Notes: generated from the sequence alone by a model not told the origin. Positions 16,144 through 25,915 are shown, numbered from the stretch's first letter. The stretch is 41,044 nucleotides of DNA from Clostridiaceae bacterium (GCA_012518795.1 JAAYRL010000013.1:1-41044), one strand, 5' to 3'. Program-made: numbers and translations.

Positions 16144-17832
16144 TTATTCAGACTTTGTATAGATCAGACCGTTTTTAACAAGCAAAATATCATCATATAA
16201 GTTCTTAGTATTATTAAATACAACATGCGATACATTCAAGATAGTAACACCTGTCAAATCCAACAATTTTTGTTCGATTTTTTGTGCAGTTTCATCATCT
16301 AAACTGGCGAAAGGTTCATCAAGCAATATGATGTCTGCTTCGGCCAAAAGTCCTCTGGCAATTGCTATTCTGGCTTTTTCACCACCGGAAAGATCGGCTC
16401 CGTTATTGACTAAAATATCATCCAGACCGTTAGTTCGTGAATTGAGCAGATTGTCTAAACCGGCGGCAGTAACGGCAGATTTCAATTTTTCCTCGGAAAC
16501 ATCTTGAAATAAAGTAATATTATTGCGAATTGTATCATCAAAAATGAAAATGTTTTGCTCGATATTAGCAAGTTTTTGATAATAGCTAGCTGTATCGATT
16601 TTGTTTAATTGTAAATCGTCAATCATAATTTGACCTTGATCCGGATTGAAGTATTTGCGTAACAATCTAAGGATTGTCGATTTACCGGAACCGGAAGGTC
16701 CGATGATCAAATATTTACCGCCTTTTTTAAACTTAACATTGGCATTTTTTAAAACAGGGATGTCGGGATAATCAAAACTGACATTATTCAAGCTGATTTG
16801 CTGCTCCAAGCCGGGATATGGTTTGTTGATTTGCTGTACTTGCTGATTTTCCAGATGCTGTTCCATTTTTTCAAAAATAGGTTCGACCGAACGAAGCGGC
16901 GGTAATGCTTCACTTAACATAAAGATCGGATGAATCAAATTAGAAACAGCCATAATTATGATAAATAAAACACCAATTGAGAGAGCACCTGTTGCTACCG
17001 CTCGAGCTCCGGCCAATAAACCGAACAGGGCAACCCCACTGCTCATAAATTGATTTAGTGCTTGCAGATAAGTACCGCGTTTTTCAATCTCGTATCCTTT
17101 TTCCTGAACATCTTTACTGCGTTGATCAAAATCTCGCAGGATTCTTTTTTCCAATTGAAAACTTTTCACGATTCGGAAAGCGGACAATGATTCTTTGGCA
17201 TAGCGGGTATATTCCTCTAAATAACCTGCTTTCGTTTGTTCCGGCTTCTTGAGCAGATTACCGGTTTTATACATGACAAACAGCAAAATCACTAAACACG
17301 GAACTACAAAAATCAAAGTTTGCCAATTCACGCTGATAATAATAGCTAATGAACCGAAAAATGCCGTAACCGACATGATAACGACGGTCATTTGTTGAAA
17401 ATATTTTTCTTCCAGCGTGTTGGCGTTATTAGTTATATCGTTAATATATCTGGAGATCCCTGAGCTTTGAAATTCATTGACGTTTTTACTGAAAATCCTT
17501 TGCAGATAGCGTTGCTTAAGAACAGTCGAGGCTTTTTTGACAAACACTGCTCTGATATATGATAACCATGTATTAAACGGAAACATTCCGCATACCAGAA
17601 TTATGAAAATCGGAGTTTTCGCAAGCAGAATATCTATGTCTCCGGCTACAGCAGCATCAAAGATATCCCTAATATAAAAAGAATGTATGATGCTGACAAG
17701 TTGTAAAACGATTTCTGAAGCGATCAACAGAAAAAACGGTTGCCAAGCTAACAATAAAATTTTGCCCAAAGTCATTTTTGTTTTTTGACCTGAAACAGTT
17801 GAGGATTGCTTATTTCTCATTTTTCTAGTCAT
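16144..17832 (-). CDS. ABC exporter subunit, fused membrane and ATPase domains (second of pair)
   Basis: Half of a heterodimeric ABC exporter in the cytoplasmic membrane. About six membrane helices (residues 25-315) come before the ATPase domain. Walker A GPSGSGKST is at 378-386, Q-loop Q426, signature LSGGE 481-485, Walker B IILLDEP 501-507 with the catalytic Glu, and switch His536. GAGG lies six bases before the ATG, which overlaps the end of the partner gene by 8 bases. All nucleotide-site residues look intact, so neither half has the degenerate site common in such pairs. The substrate (peptide, drug or lipid) is unknown. Confidence 0.9.
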   Translation of the reverse strand: MTRKMRNKQSSTVSGQKTKMTLGKILLLAWQPFFLLIASEIVLQLVSIIHSFYIRDIFDAAVAGDIDILLAKTPIFIILVCGMFPFNTWLSYIRAVFVKKASTVLKQRYLQRIFSKNVNEFQSSGISRYINDITNNANTLEEKYFQQMTVVIMSVTAFFGSLAIIISVNWQTLIFVVPCLVILLFVMYKTGNLLKKPEQTKAGYLEEYTRYAKESLSAFRIVKSFQLEKRILRDFDQRSKDVQEKGYEIEKRGTYLQALNQFMSSGVALFGLLAGARAVATGALSIGVLFIIIMAVSNLIHPIFMLSEALPPLRSVEPIFEKMEQHLENQQVQQINKPYPGLEQQISLNNVSFDYPDIPVLKNANVKFKKGGKYLIIGPSGSGKSTILRLLRKYFNPDQGQIMIDDLQLNKIDTASYYQKLANIEQNIFIFDDTIRNNITLFQDVSEEKLKSAVTAAGLDNLLNSRTNGLDDILVNNGADLSGGEKARIAIARGLLAEADIILLDEPFASLDDETAQKIEQKLLDLTGVTILNVSHVVFNNTKNLYDDILLVKNGLIYTKSE

Positions 17833-19618
17833 TGCTCACCTCGCTATTGTTGGCATAACCGGAATTATCTTGCTGATTATGATCAGAATTGATTAACTTA
17901 TTTGAACCATGCGAATTTTCAAGGTTATAATAGCCGTTGCGCAATTCTTGAAAATATTGCTCGGGTTTCAGCATTCTGATTTGTTCGTTAGCTAATAACA
18001 GAATATAATCGTAATTTTCGCTTGTACCGGGATAGTCACGATGTGAAATGGTGACAACAGTTTGAGGCAAAGCAAGTAAAGTTTGCTCAATCAGCTCTCC
18101 GGTTTCAGGATCAAGTCCGGAAGTAGGCTCGTCAGCCAAAATGATCTGACTGTTTTTGTAGAGTGTTCTGGCAATCGAAATTCTTTGACGTTCACCGCCG
18201 GACAGATTTTTACCATTTTCTTCCAATAAGGTTTCCAACCCATTGGGCAAATTTTCAACAAGTTGAGTTAACCCTGCTTGTTTAAGCACTTGGGTAATTT
18301 TTGTCTCAAAAGCTTGCGAGTCCTCAACTTCTTGATAAAGCGTAATATTATTGAGCAATGTATCTTCAAACAAAAACACATCTTGCTGCATTTCGGCAAT
18401 CGAAGCCAAAATTGAATTAGGTTCAATCTCGGACAAATTAATCTTATCCAATAAAATTTCACCCTGATAGTTTGTGATGACACCGGATAAAATGTTGATC
18501 AATGTAGTTTTGCCTGAACCGGAAGGACCGCGTAAAAGATACTTTTTCCCCGGCTCAATCGTGAAATTCACATTTTGCAACAGCGGCTTGTTCGTATCGT
18601 AAGCAAAACATAGGTTTTTGACTTCCAATTTATCTTGAAATTTAAAATCTGATTTCGCAGCACTAGTACTAGTTTGGGCAATTTCAGCTTTTTGTTGTTC
18701 AGTGAGCAAAATCAATTTGTCATATAACTCAGCGGATGATTTAAACGAATTGTAGTGTGGCATGAACATAGCTACGCTAAAGATCGATGTATTGAGCATC
18801 AAAAATTGAATGATCGAAGTTGCAAGTGTTTTACTCTCGGTAGCAATATTGAAACTGATATATAAAAAAGCAAACATTAAAATAACATTGCCGATTGTCC
18901 ACAAAATTTCCTGTTGCAAGTTTTTATAAAAACGAAAATGGCCTTTAGATTTTTCCAATTGGTCAATATTGTCACTTGCCTGGTCATAAAACTTTTTCTC
19001 AACACGATTCAATTTGAGAATTTCCAATCCTTGAAATATATTGCTGATTCGATTTTGGAAAACCGTATTCTTATCGGAAATCACAAGTCTTAATTTAACG
19101 GTTTTATTACTGAAAAACTTGCCGATTATAGCCAAACTAATTGAAGAGATCAGACCGATTAAACCGAAACGCCAATCAGTTGCAAAAAGTACAGTCAATC
19201 CGAGAATATAACGTCCACCTTGAAAAATCATATTAAGCAAGGAAACAAAAAACTCATTTTCAAATAAATTAATATCATTAACTAAACCGGAGAGATACTT
19301 ATCTTTGGATTCCCGGGCAAACATTTGAGGTGAAAGCAACATAATTTTGCGAAAAGCCAATTTTCGAATATCGAGCAAAATATCCCGCATATAGCCGATT
19401 CGCAAAAAACGTGACACAATATGTAAAACCGAAGGAAACAGGAATAAAAAAACAACCAGGATGATTCTTTGTTTAATCTCCTGCTCAGAATCCATTGAAA
19501 AAATTCCGACACCCGAAGATAATGCAATATAGCTAATCAAACTGCCTATAGCAGTGATAAAACAACCTAAAAAATAACTAAAAAAGCCGCTCTTACGTGA
19601 TTTCAGCAATTCTTTCAA
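17825..19618 (-). CDS. ABC exporter subunit, fused membrane and ATPase domains (first of pair)
   Basis: Partner of the 16144-17832 exporter half. Membrane domain (about 10-290), then ATPase: Walker A GPSGSGKTT 364-372, Q412, signature LSGGE 472-476, Walker B IILADEP 492-498 with the catalytic Glu, and switch His526. The last 35 residues are a Asn/Ser/His-rich tail absent from the family core. The start at 19618 is TTG, with no clear ribosome site; no ATG exists in frame before the upstream stop. The leader upstream contains an array of octamer repeats. Its 3' end overlaps the partner's ATG by 8 bases. The two genes form an obligate operon by family rule. Confidence 0.88.
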   Translation of the reverse strand: MKELLKSRKSGFFSYFLGCFITAIGSLISYIALSSGVGIFSMDSEQEIKQRIILVVFLFLFPSVLHIVSRFLRIGYMRDILLDIRKLAFRKIMLLSPQMFARESKDKYLSGLVNDINLFENEFFVSLLNMIFQGGRYILGLTVLFATDWRFGLIGLISSISLAIIGKFFSNKTVKLRLVISDKNTVFQNRISNIFQGLEILKLNRVEKKFYDQASDNIDQLEKSKGHFRFYKNLQQEILWTIGNVILMFAFLYISFNIATESKTLATSIIQFLMLNTSIFSVAMFMPHYNSFKSSAELYDKLILLTEQQKAEIAQTSTSAAKSDFKFQDKLEVKNLCFAYDTNKPLLQNVNFTIEPGKKYLLRGPSGSGKTTLINILSGVITNYQGEILLDKINLSEIEPNSILASIAEMQQDVFLFEDTLLNNITLYQEVEDSQAFETKITQVLKQAGLTQLVENLPNGLETLLEENGKNLSGGERQRISIARTLYKNSQIILADEPTSGLDPETGELIEQTLLALPQTVVTISHRDYPGTSENYDYILLLANEQIRMLKPEQYFQELRNGYYNLENSHGSNKLINSDHNQQDNSGYANNSEVSND

Positions 19619-19672
19619 AGTCGGCTGACTATTATAAAAACTAGAATCTATTTTAAAATCCTCATTTCATAT

Positions 19673-19779
19673 ATCTAAACAAAATGTATCTAAACAGTAT
19701 CTAAACATAAGGCATCTAAACAAAGTATATCTATACAAGTGTGTCTAAAAAAGTATATCTAAAATTAATTTATCTAAAT
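19673..19779 (-). repeat. Eight octamers (ATCTAAAC-like) at 11-15 base spacing upstream of the ABC exporter
   Basis: Plus-strand ATCTAAAC, with up to two changes, occurs at 19673, 19688, 19699, 19714, 19729, 19743, 19757 and 19772. Steps are 15, 11, 15, 15, 14, 14 and 15 bases. A TATAAT-like box on the minus strand (within 19791-19800) lies just upstream, so the array would fall in the leader or initial transcribed region. Confidence 0.8.
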
Positions 19780-19895
19780 ATAATGTGAAACTATTATAGC
19801 ATGTAAAAAATATACTTTTAGTAAGGAACAATTAAATTTTGATAAAATTATAACCGGCAGTAAAGTTTATGTTTTATATAAACAGATAAACAGAA

Positions 19896-20903
19896 CTATT
19901 TCTCGATAAAATCAAGAATATCACGGATGACTTGATTATGATCCTTTCCCTTTAAGATTTCGTGGCGCATTCCCGGATAAAGAATTAACTTGACATTTTG
20001 CATACCGGCTTTTTTGAATAATTGCACAATTAGATTCACACCTTTGCCGAAACCGCCGAAAGCATCTTGTTCGCCAGAAACGAATAAAACAGGCAGATCT
20101 TTTTGCATTTTGGCCAATTCATGTGGTTTGCGGATCAAAGTCATCAATTTTAATAAAAAATCATATGTGTGTAGTGTACCAAGTGCACCACAGTAAGGAT
20201 CTTTGATATAACGGGAAACATTTTCCGGATTTTCCGAAAGCCAATCATTGTTAGTCTTTTTCGGTTTAAAAGACGAATTATATTTACCGACACCCAAGTA
20301 ATTAATAAATGGACTGCGATAATTTCCCGGTTTGAAAGCTTTAAATAAAGCCAAAATCAAAGAGAAAATTCTGAGTAGAATCGGTAAATTATCACCGGTT
20401 CCCATAATTATTGCTTTATCACAAATATCGGGATATCGAATTAATAAGCCGCGCAACATCAATGAACCCATACTGTGTCCGAGAATAATACAGGGTATTC
20501 GAGAATCATATTGTTGATTATCTTGCGAATGTTGCTGAGAATCATCTTGAGAATTATATCCGGAATGATTCATAGAATCATATTGTCTGCGAACGATTTG
20601 ATTGATTTCTTTTTGATCAGCCAACATAGGATCCAAGGCTGAATAACTTCCGACATCACTTAATTCCGATTCGTTTTCGGCGGTTAGACCATGGCCGAGA
20701 TGATCAGTACCAAAAGCAACATAGCCCTGTTCTGCCAATAGTGTCATGAATTTTTCGTAACGCCCGATGTGCTCAGCAAAACCGTGAATAACTTGAACTA
20801 AGCCTTTAACTTCTTTTTCCGGACGATAAATTACGGCATGAATCATTTTATTATCTAACTTTGACGGAAAAGCAAATCTCTCTTTAGTAACAATATTTGT
20901 CAT
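19896..20903 (-). CDS. Alpha/beta hydrolase, monoacylglycerol-lipase / lysophospholipase-like
   Basis: Cytoplasmic serine hydrolase of the S33/Hydrolase_4 type that probably cleaves monoacylglycerol or lysophospholipid esters. The oxyanion segment is VIHGFAEHIGRY (38-49). The nucleophile elbow is GHSMGS with Ser144, followed by catalytic Asp280 (SGEQD) and His314 (GMRHE). Residues 112-134 are a hydrophilic insert rich in Gln, Asp and Ser (SQDDSQQHSQDNQQ), not seen in the family core. GAGGT precedes the ATG. It has no signal peptide. The AlbA-type gene lies just upstream on the same strand, but a functional link is not evident. Confidence 0.88.
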   Translation of the reverse strand: MTNIVTKERFAFPSKLDNKMIHAVIYRPEKEVKGLVQVIHGFAEHIGRYEKFMTLLAEQGYVAFGTDHLGHGLTAENESELSDVGSYSALDPMLADQKEINQIVRRQYDSMNHSGYNSQDDSQQHSQDNQQYDSRIPCIILGHSMGSLMLRGLLIRYPDICDKAIIMGTGDNLPILLRIFSLILALFKAFKPGNYRSPFINYLGVGKYNSSFKPKKTNNDWLSENPENVSRYIKDPYCGALGTLHTYDFLLKLMTLIRKPHELAKMQKDLPVLFVSGEQDAFGGFGKGVNLIVQLFKKAGMQNVKLILYPGMRHEILKGKDHNQVIRDILDFIEK

Positions 20904-20960
20904 TTTTACCTCAATAATTTTTTGTGTTTTTTATCAAGCACAAGATAGTTAATATCCGGA

Positions 20961-22376
20961 TTATTCTTCCAGTAAGGCACGTCCTTTTTCAGTGGTAATA
21001 TAGCGTTGATTTTTACTGGTAGGTTTATCAGGTATAGTCATTTCTATTAAGCCCTCATGAAGCAATGGATTTATGAAATTTCTTCTGAAATATGTCTTGT
21101 GGGACATACCCAAATTAGCCATTATTGCTTCCAAAGATTTCTCGATCTTACAAAAATTAAGAATGCTGTTTATTTGATCTCCTTGGTCACTACCTTGGTC
21201 ACTATCTTGGTCACTACCTTGGTCACTTTGGGATACATGATCAATATCTTTCGCACCTAATTCAGCAAAGCCTTTGGGAGCTGTAAAATGAATCATTATA
21301 TCTCCCGGATGTACCTTAAATTTTGGTTCTGGTACATTTTCAATTTTGCACGCATTAAAAATCTTCTCAATGCCACGTCCCCAACTCTCAATATGACCTG
21401 CCAGATAAAAAACATTAGCAATATGTGGATTAAAAGGAACGGAGGTATGTTTGCCTAGGAGGTCATCTAATGTCCAGTGTTCCGGTAATCTGCCTACATT
21501 GCCTATATAAAGCTGATCTTCATACACACTGATCTGGATGGGAATATTTCGACTATAATCTTTGTGAGAAATCGCATTAAGAATTGCTTCTCGCAAAGCT
21601 TCATCGGGAACAAAATAACGTTCAATTCTTTGGATACCTTCATATGTAATTCGTGCTTTCATATATTTAAGATGCAAAATTTCGATAATACGATCAATCT
21701 GATCAATCAACGGACCTCTAATTTCATCTTGATATTCAAGGTCTGCATGATTGCGAAAGAAGCCAATTTTTACATAAGCACCTTGTTGCCATCTTTGCGG
21801 ATTATTAGAAAACAAAAGCATAGCAGCATTTGTTAGATGACCATTTTTAATCAGCCCTAGTCTTTCGAGCAGAATTTCTACCGGTTCATCCAAATAATCA
21901 GTCGATATGCGACCTTTCTTTGCTGCTAACTTCTTAAAGTGATCAATTGCCTGATTACTGATATCCTCCAGTGTAAATCCGATCAAAGGCAGGCTATCCC
22001 AACTAACACCACGCTTGCTCATTATAAAACTTTCTAAAGCATGACCACTTAATCGTTGATTTGTCGAGCCACTGCGGACATAGTAACTTCCCTTACAAGA
22101 GATCGGAACAGGATAAGACGGCACTTTTATCTCGATCAGATCTTTGCCTTCCTCTTGAGTGAGATTAATCTCAACTATAATACCAAGACCATCGCGGATT
22201 TTATTTGGTAAATCGGTTAACAATTTCTCAGCATTAGTTACGCCAACATTTTCACCATTGTTGTTTTTGCCAAGAATAAGTGTTCCGCCCGTGCTGTTAG
22301 CAAAACCGCAAAGCCAAGCTAGGTATTCATCTTGCCATTGTTCTTTCCACTCAATTGTTTGTGATTCGTGTCTCAA
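20961..22376 (-). CDS. AlbA_2 (Schlafen-type) domain transcriptional regulator with HATPase_c_4 region
   Basis: Predicted DNA/nucleotide-binding regulator with a characteristic layered architecture. The N-terminal AlbA_2 domain (about 5-115) opens with the ESQTIEWKE signature and CGFANSTGGTL. The central GHKL-like ATPase-fold part (about 250-345) contains REAILNAISHKDYS. A Asp-Gln-Gly-Ser repeat linker (384-400) leads to a C-terminal winged helix (about 403-470). The start is TTG at 22376, with AGGAGAGG about nine bases before it. The length of 471 is typical. Family members act in regulation or defence contexts, but the target is unknown. The 375-base upstream gap carries duplicated stem-loop repeats that may be its operator. 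Confidence 0.85.
   Translation of the reverse strand: MRHESQTIEWKEQWQDEYLAWLCGFANSTGGTLILGKNNNGENVGVTNAEKLLTDLPNKIRDGLGIIVEINLTQEEGKDLIEIKVPSYPVPISCKGSYYVRSGSTNQRLSGHALESFIMSKRGVSWDSLPLIGFTLEDISNQAIDHFKKLAAKKGRISTDYLDEPVEILLERLGLIKNGHLTNAAMLLFSNNPQRWQQGAYVKIGFFRNHADLEYQDEIRGPLIDQIDRIIEILHLKYMKARITYEGIQRIERYFVPDEALREAILNAISHKDYSRNIPIQISVYEDQLYIGNVGRLPEHWTLDDLLGKHTSVPFNPHIANVFYLAGHIESWGRGIEKIFNACKIENVPEPKFKVHPGDIMIHFTAPKGFAELGAKDIDHVSQSDQGSDQDSDQGSDQGDQINSILNFCKIEKSLEAIMANLGMSHKTYFRRNFINPLLHEGLIEMTIPDKPTSKNQRYITTEKGRALLEE
21183..21230 (-). repeat. 12-bp tandem repeat encoding Asp-Gln-Gly-Ser linker
   Basis: About four copies of a 12-base unit (plus-strand ttggtcactacc) lie in the linker of the AlbA_2 regulator and encode DQGS/DQDS. 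Length change stays in frame. Confidence 0.85.
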
Positions 22377-22515
22377 TTTATCTGCCCTCTCCTGCTGTCT
22401 ATAGAAGATGTTTATCCTTGTTGTCTAAAATACCTAATTCTAACAGTATCATGAATTGATGAGCCTCTCAATAAAAATGATTTATCTGGATGTCTATGCG
22501 ATGTAATTATTGGCA

Positions 22516-22570
22516 TGCACACTTTTCAAGGTTATACAGTATTTTTCTTGCATAACCGTAAATTATGTGC
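22516..22570. repeat. 55-bp imperfect stem-loop repeat, copy A
   Basis: Begins TGCACACTTTT and ends TGTGC. Inner arms GGTTAT and ATAACC pair perfectly. It aligns without gaps to copy B (22608-22662) at about 39 of 55 positions; identity is high in the arms and low in the loop. Confidence 0.65.
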
Positions 22571-22607
22571 CAATTCTTTAGTAAAACCAGCTTTTCTGAG
22601 TTACATC

Positions 22608-22662
22608 TGCACACTTTTTAAGTTTATCCTATGAATCTACAGCACAACCTTAGATTCTGTGC
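22608..22662. repeat. 55-bp imperfect stem-loop repeat, copy B
   Basis: Begins TGCACACTTTT and ends TGTGC, with outer arms TGCACA and TGTGCA. It is the same length as copy A and 92 bases from it. Confidence 0.65.
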
Positions 22663-22751
22663 AGAGCTTTTTCAAGCAACTATATATTCTCGTATATTTC
22701 GTATATATTACTAGTTAAAAGGTATACACCACTAGCTAAAATATCTGCTTC

Positions 22752-25700
22752 TCAATTCAAAATTTCGGTGCTCTTGAATAAGTCTTTTTCCTGTTCAAGC
22801 TTTTCAGAATTACCTAAAGTACAACGAATATTTTGGGAAAGAGCTTTACCGATTAATTGAGCATGCTGTTTCAAGTCTGCAACCTGAACGTTTAAAGCAT
22901 GTTCGCGTTCTGTTTGCAATCGTTCTGATGTAATGTCATGATCATAAAGATTTTTTGCTCTGCGACTTGCAGCAGGGAATGATAACGGTTGATCCAAACC
23001 GGCAAAAGTTCCGATCAGATAGCCGGTTAATTCATCATCGCTCATAGACAAGTTGGTTAAATAGTTTCCTAATTCAGTAAATACTTGATAAGTTTTGCTG
23101 CATTCCGGGTCACGATAACTGGCAAGGATCAGATTGCCTTGTCGGTCAAGCAACATGCTTGCGCCGTATGCACCGCCTTTAACTCGTATGGAATTCCACA
23201 AATAATCCGTGTTAATTATTTGGCGCAAAACGTGTAAACTTCCGTCAAATTCCCAATTCGGGTCAAGGCTGCGCAGATTATTTCCGCCGATTACAAATTG
23301 GACATCAGAGGGAATAATAAAAGCTTCATTGGCAATTTTTAAATCAAAATTCCATGCTTGATCCGGTGTGTTTTGCTCGGTTAGGCCTGAATTTTCCCAA
23401 TCAGGATATTGCAATAAACTTGATCTTAGCTGATCTTCAATATTATCAAAACCGGATTTTTCTCCGGCAAAGAATAATGTGAGTTGTTCTCTGATCACCA
23501 AGCGTTGTACTAATGATGCAAATTTTTCTAACAAAACATCAGCTTTTTGTTGCCAGTTTTGTAAGAGATTTTTTAAGTTTAGATAGTAGGTAATTCCGCT
23601 AGTTAAGTCATCGAATTTACCACTCGGATCGAAATATGACTTTAGTCTTTTACGCCCTAAAGTGATTCCATCATCCGCCAAGCTTAATTGCAGACCGGAG
23701 AAAAGACCGGTTAATAGCTGATGAATTCGATTCTGATCGACAAATTTTGTTCTTAAAAGAATTTCTTCCAAAAGGTGTAAGCCTTGCGTAGTTTTTGATT
23801 CAAGGAATTTAATTCTGACTTCAAGATAACGCCTTTTTTCAGTATATGTGAGACTGATCGAAATACCGCCGGTATGGGTTAAACTGTAATTAGTTAAATC
23901 TTGATAGGAATAATTTTCCGTATCGATATTTCCCCAAATCTCAGTCAAAAGGCTTAATTCAAATAACTCTGATTGTGAGATTTTTGCCAAATCGAATTGC
24001 AGACTTAAATATACGATACCCTTGCTTGAACCAAAGTAGGTTAGGAGAGGAATGCTTTCAGCCTGTACTGAATTAATAGCGGAATTCGATTTCTCGTTGT
24101 AATGGGATTTATTATCCGAGTTAAAAGGATTATATGAATCAAAACTATCATTATTAAAAGTATTGCCGGAATCTAATTTATCATTCTCAGAATCAAGCAG
24201 TTGAAGTTGAGACAATTCAACCATTTGATAATTGTGGGTTTCTTTTAAGTCTGAACGTTTTAAGCGAGGTAAACCGGCTAATGCTTCGGGAGTATCCGGA
24301 GTGTTTTGTTTAGCTAATAAATCCTGATTCATTTGAATCAAAGCTTGTTTTTCAGATTGATCTAATGCACTATATCGTTGATTTAATTTCTCTTGCTCAC
24401 GTTGCAAACTCTCAGCGGCTTCTGTTGGTGAAGGTGTTAAAACAGCGGTGACACGGTGTTGATTTTCAAAAATATTTTCTTTGATTAATTTTTTGAAATA
24501 TTCTGTATCAATATTTTGCGACAAAAATTCAAGTCTTGATTCGAAAGCAAGGGTTTCAAAAGGCGCAATTCCATATGGCCAATTTCTAAAAGCAGCAATA
24601 CCGCGTACCAGACCTTGCGGTAAGGACTGGCTATCAGCTTCTCGCAGACTGAAAGAATAAGAATTTAAAGCTGCGGCGAAAACATCCACCTCATAATTGT
24701 CTAAAGCCTTGCTTAATTCCTCCCACAAAGCTTGCTCAATTTCTTGTGGTAAAAGATTTGGAATACCGATTAAAAGAATTTGCAAGTTAGGATCAAATTT
24801 ACTGAAATCGGCATAAGAATAAATCTCTTGTGCCAAACCGCGTGCAATGATGCTTTGTCTTAAACCGGAAGATTCCATACTGAACAAGGCCAGACTGATA
24901 ACTTGCATGGCATTGGCAAGCAAAAGAAATTGTTCGGAATCGACTTCAGGTAAGACAAGTTGAATTTGCGCATATCGCAAATCATCTTCCTGAGCAGGAT
25001 AAACACCCGTACAATATTGGGGTTGCCTGATGACCGATGTATGTTTTATGTCAGGCAAACTTTCAGCCCTTTGATATTTGGCAAACTTTTCGTCTAAAGC
25101 TTGGAAAACCGGCTCCGGTGCCATATCGCCATAGAGAAAAATATAACTGTTGCTCGGATGATAATTTTTCTCATAAAAATCTATAAAATTCTGATCGGTC
25201 AAATCGACAATAGCAGAGGGCTGTCCACCTGAGTTGAATTGATAAGTATTGTCAAAAATCGCTTTGCGACAAACTTGATCAAGCCTCGAATCGGGAGCTG
25301 ACATTGCACCTTTCATCTCATTGAAAACAATACCGTTATAACGTGGTTGTTCAGCAGCTGAGAATTGTTCATAACGCCAACCCTCCTGCCGTAAAATCAA
25401 AGGATCAGTCTTGATATTCGGTGCAAAAACAGCGTCTAAATAAACGTCAAGAATATTGAGAAAATCCTGTTCATTTTGACTGGCAAACGGATACATGGTT
25501 TTATCTGAAGCAGTCATTGCATTGAGAAAAGTATTGAGTGAACCTTTGAGCAAATTGACAAAAGGCTCTTTCAAAGGATATTTTTCCGAACCTGCCAAGA
25601 CTGAATGTTCCAAAATATGAGCAATTCCCGTATCATCTTCCGGCAACGTTACAAATTGAATATTGAAAACCTTATTGTCATCATCATTCGGCACGTGGAG

Positions 25701-25805
25701 CAACTTAGCACCCAATTTCTCATGCTCATAGATTGTAGCTTCAGAATCTAATTCTTTAATAAATGAAGACTTTATTTTTTGAAATCCATATAGATTGTTT
25801 GTCAT
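22752..25805 (-). CDS. M16C-family zinc metalloprotease (PreP-like)
   Basis: Large insulinase-type peptidase that degrades short peptides inside a closed chamber. The inverted zinc motif HILEH is at 63-67. The third ligand is E163 in FNEMKGAMS, 96 residues past the second His; this spacing matches the PreP (M16C) branch rather than pitrilysin. Two homologous halves can be followed over 1017 residues, as in the family. Residues 545-585 (about) are a Asn/Ser/Asp-rich low-complexity insert between the halves. There is no signal peptide, so it is cytoplasmic. AGGA lies eight bases before the ATG. Its role is probably peptide turnover. Confidence 0.92.
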   Translation of the reverse strand: MTNNLYGFQKIKSSFIKELDSEATIYEHEKLGAKLLHVPNDDDNKVFNIQFVTLPEDDTGIAHILEHSVLAGSEKYPLKEPFVNLLKGSLNTFLNAMTASDKTMYPFASQNEQDFLNILDVYLDAVFAPNIKTDPLILRQEGWRYEQFSAAEQPRYNGIVFNEMKGAMSAPDSRLDQVCRKAIFDNTYQFNSGGQPSAIVDLTDQNFIDFYEKNYHPSNSYIFLYGDMAPEPVFQALDEKFAKYQRAESLPDIKHTSVIRQPQYCTGVYPAQEDDLRYAQIQLVLPEVDSEQFLLLANAMQVISLALFSMESSGLRQSIIARGLAQEIYSYADFSKFDPNLQILLIGIPNLLPQEIEQALWEELSKALDNYEVDVFAAALNSYSFSLREADSQSLPQGLVRGIAAFRNWPYGIAPFETLAFESRLEFLSQNIDTEYFKKLIKENIFENQHRVTAVLTPSPTEAAESLQREQEKLNQRYSALDQSEKQALIQMNQDLLAKQNTPDTPEALAGLPRLKRSDLKETHNYQMVELSQLQLLDSENDKLDSGNTFNNDSFDSYNPFNSDNKSHYNEKSNSAINSVQAESIPLLTYFGSSKGIVYLSLQFDLAKISQSELFELSLLTEIWGNIDTENYSYQDLTNYSLTHTGGISISLTYTEKRRYLEVRIKFLESKTTQGLHLLEEILLRTKFVDQNRIHQLLTGLFSGLQLSLADDGITLGRKRLKSYFDPSGKFDDLTSGITYYLNLKNLLQNWQQKADVLLEKFASLVQRLVIREQLTLFFAGEKSGFDNIEDQLRSSLLQYPDWENSGLTEQNTPDQAWNFDLKIANEAFIIPSDVQFVIGGNNLRSLDPNWEFDGSLHVLRQIINTDYLWNSIRVKGGAYGASMLLDRQGNLILASYRDPECSKTYQVFTELGNYLTNLSMSDDELTGYLIGTFAGLDQPLSFPAASRRAKNLYDHDITSERLQTEREHALNVQVADLKQHAQLIGKALSQNIRCTLGNSEKLEQEKDLFKSTEILN

Positions 25806-25843
25806 AATATATGTCCTATCTTAATCAAATCAATTTTTTATGG

Positions 25844-25915
25844 TATTTTAACATATGTATAGAAAATAATAATGCAAGTGAAAAATGTTTGGAGTGATAT
25901 TTTAACATATGTATA
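25844..25915. repeat. Direct repeat upstream of the polysaccharide cluster
   Basis: The 18-base sequence TATTTTAACATATGTATA occurs at 25844-25861 and 25898-25915, 54 bases apart, and contains the palindrome ACATATGT. GGAGTG also occurs twice (25891 and 25923), the second serving as the ribosome site of the 25935 gene. The repeats are candidate operators between divergent genes. Confidence 0.7.

Larger units (their letters stand above)
22377..22751. other. Intergenic region with paired stem-loop repeats
   Basis: No gene is seen. The region holds two copies of a 55-base element (see 22516 and 22608), and is AT-rich from 22680 on. A promoter for the minus-strand regulator must lie here, but no convincing box pair stands out. 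Confidence 0.5.

Noticed and set aside
19673-19779. CRISPR array
   Set aside because: Repeat units are 8 bases with 3-7 base spacers, far too short, and no cas genes are nearby.
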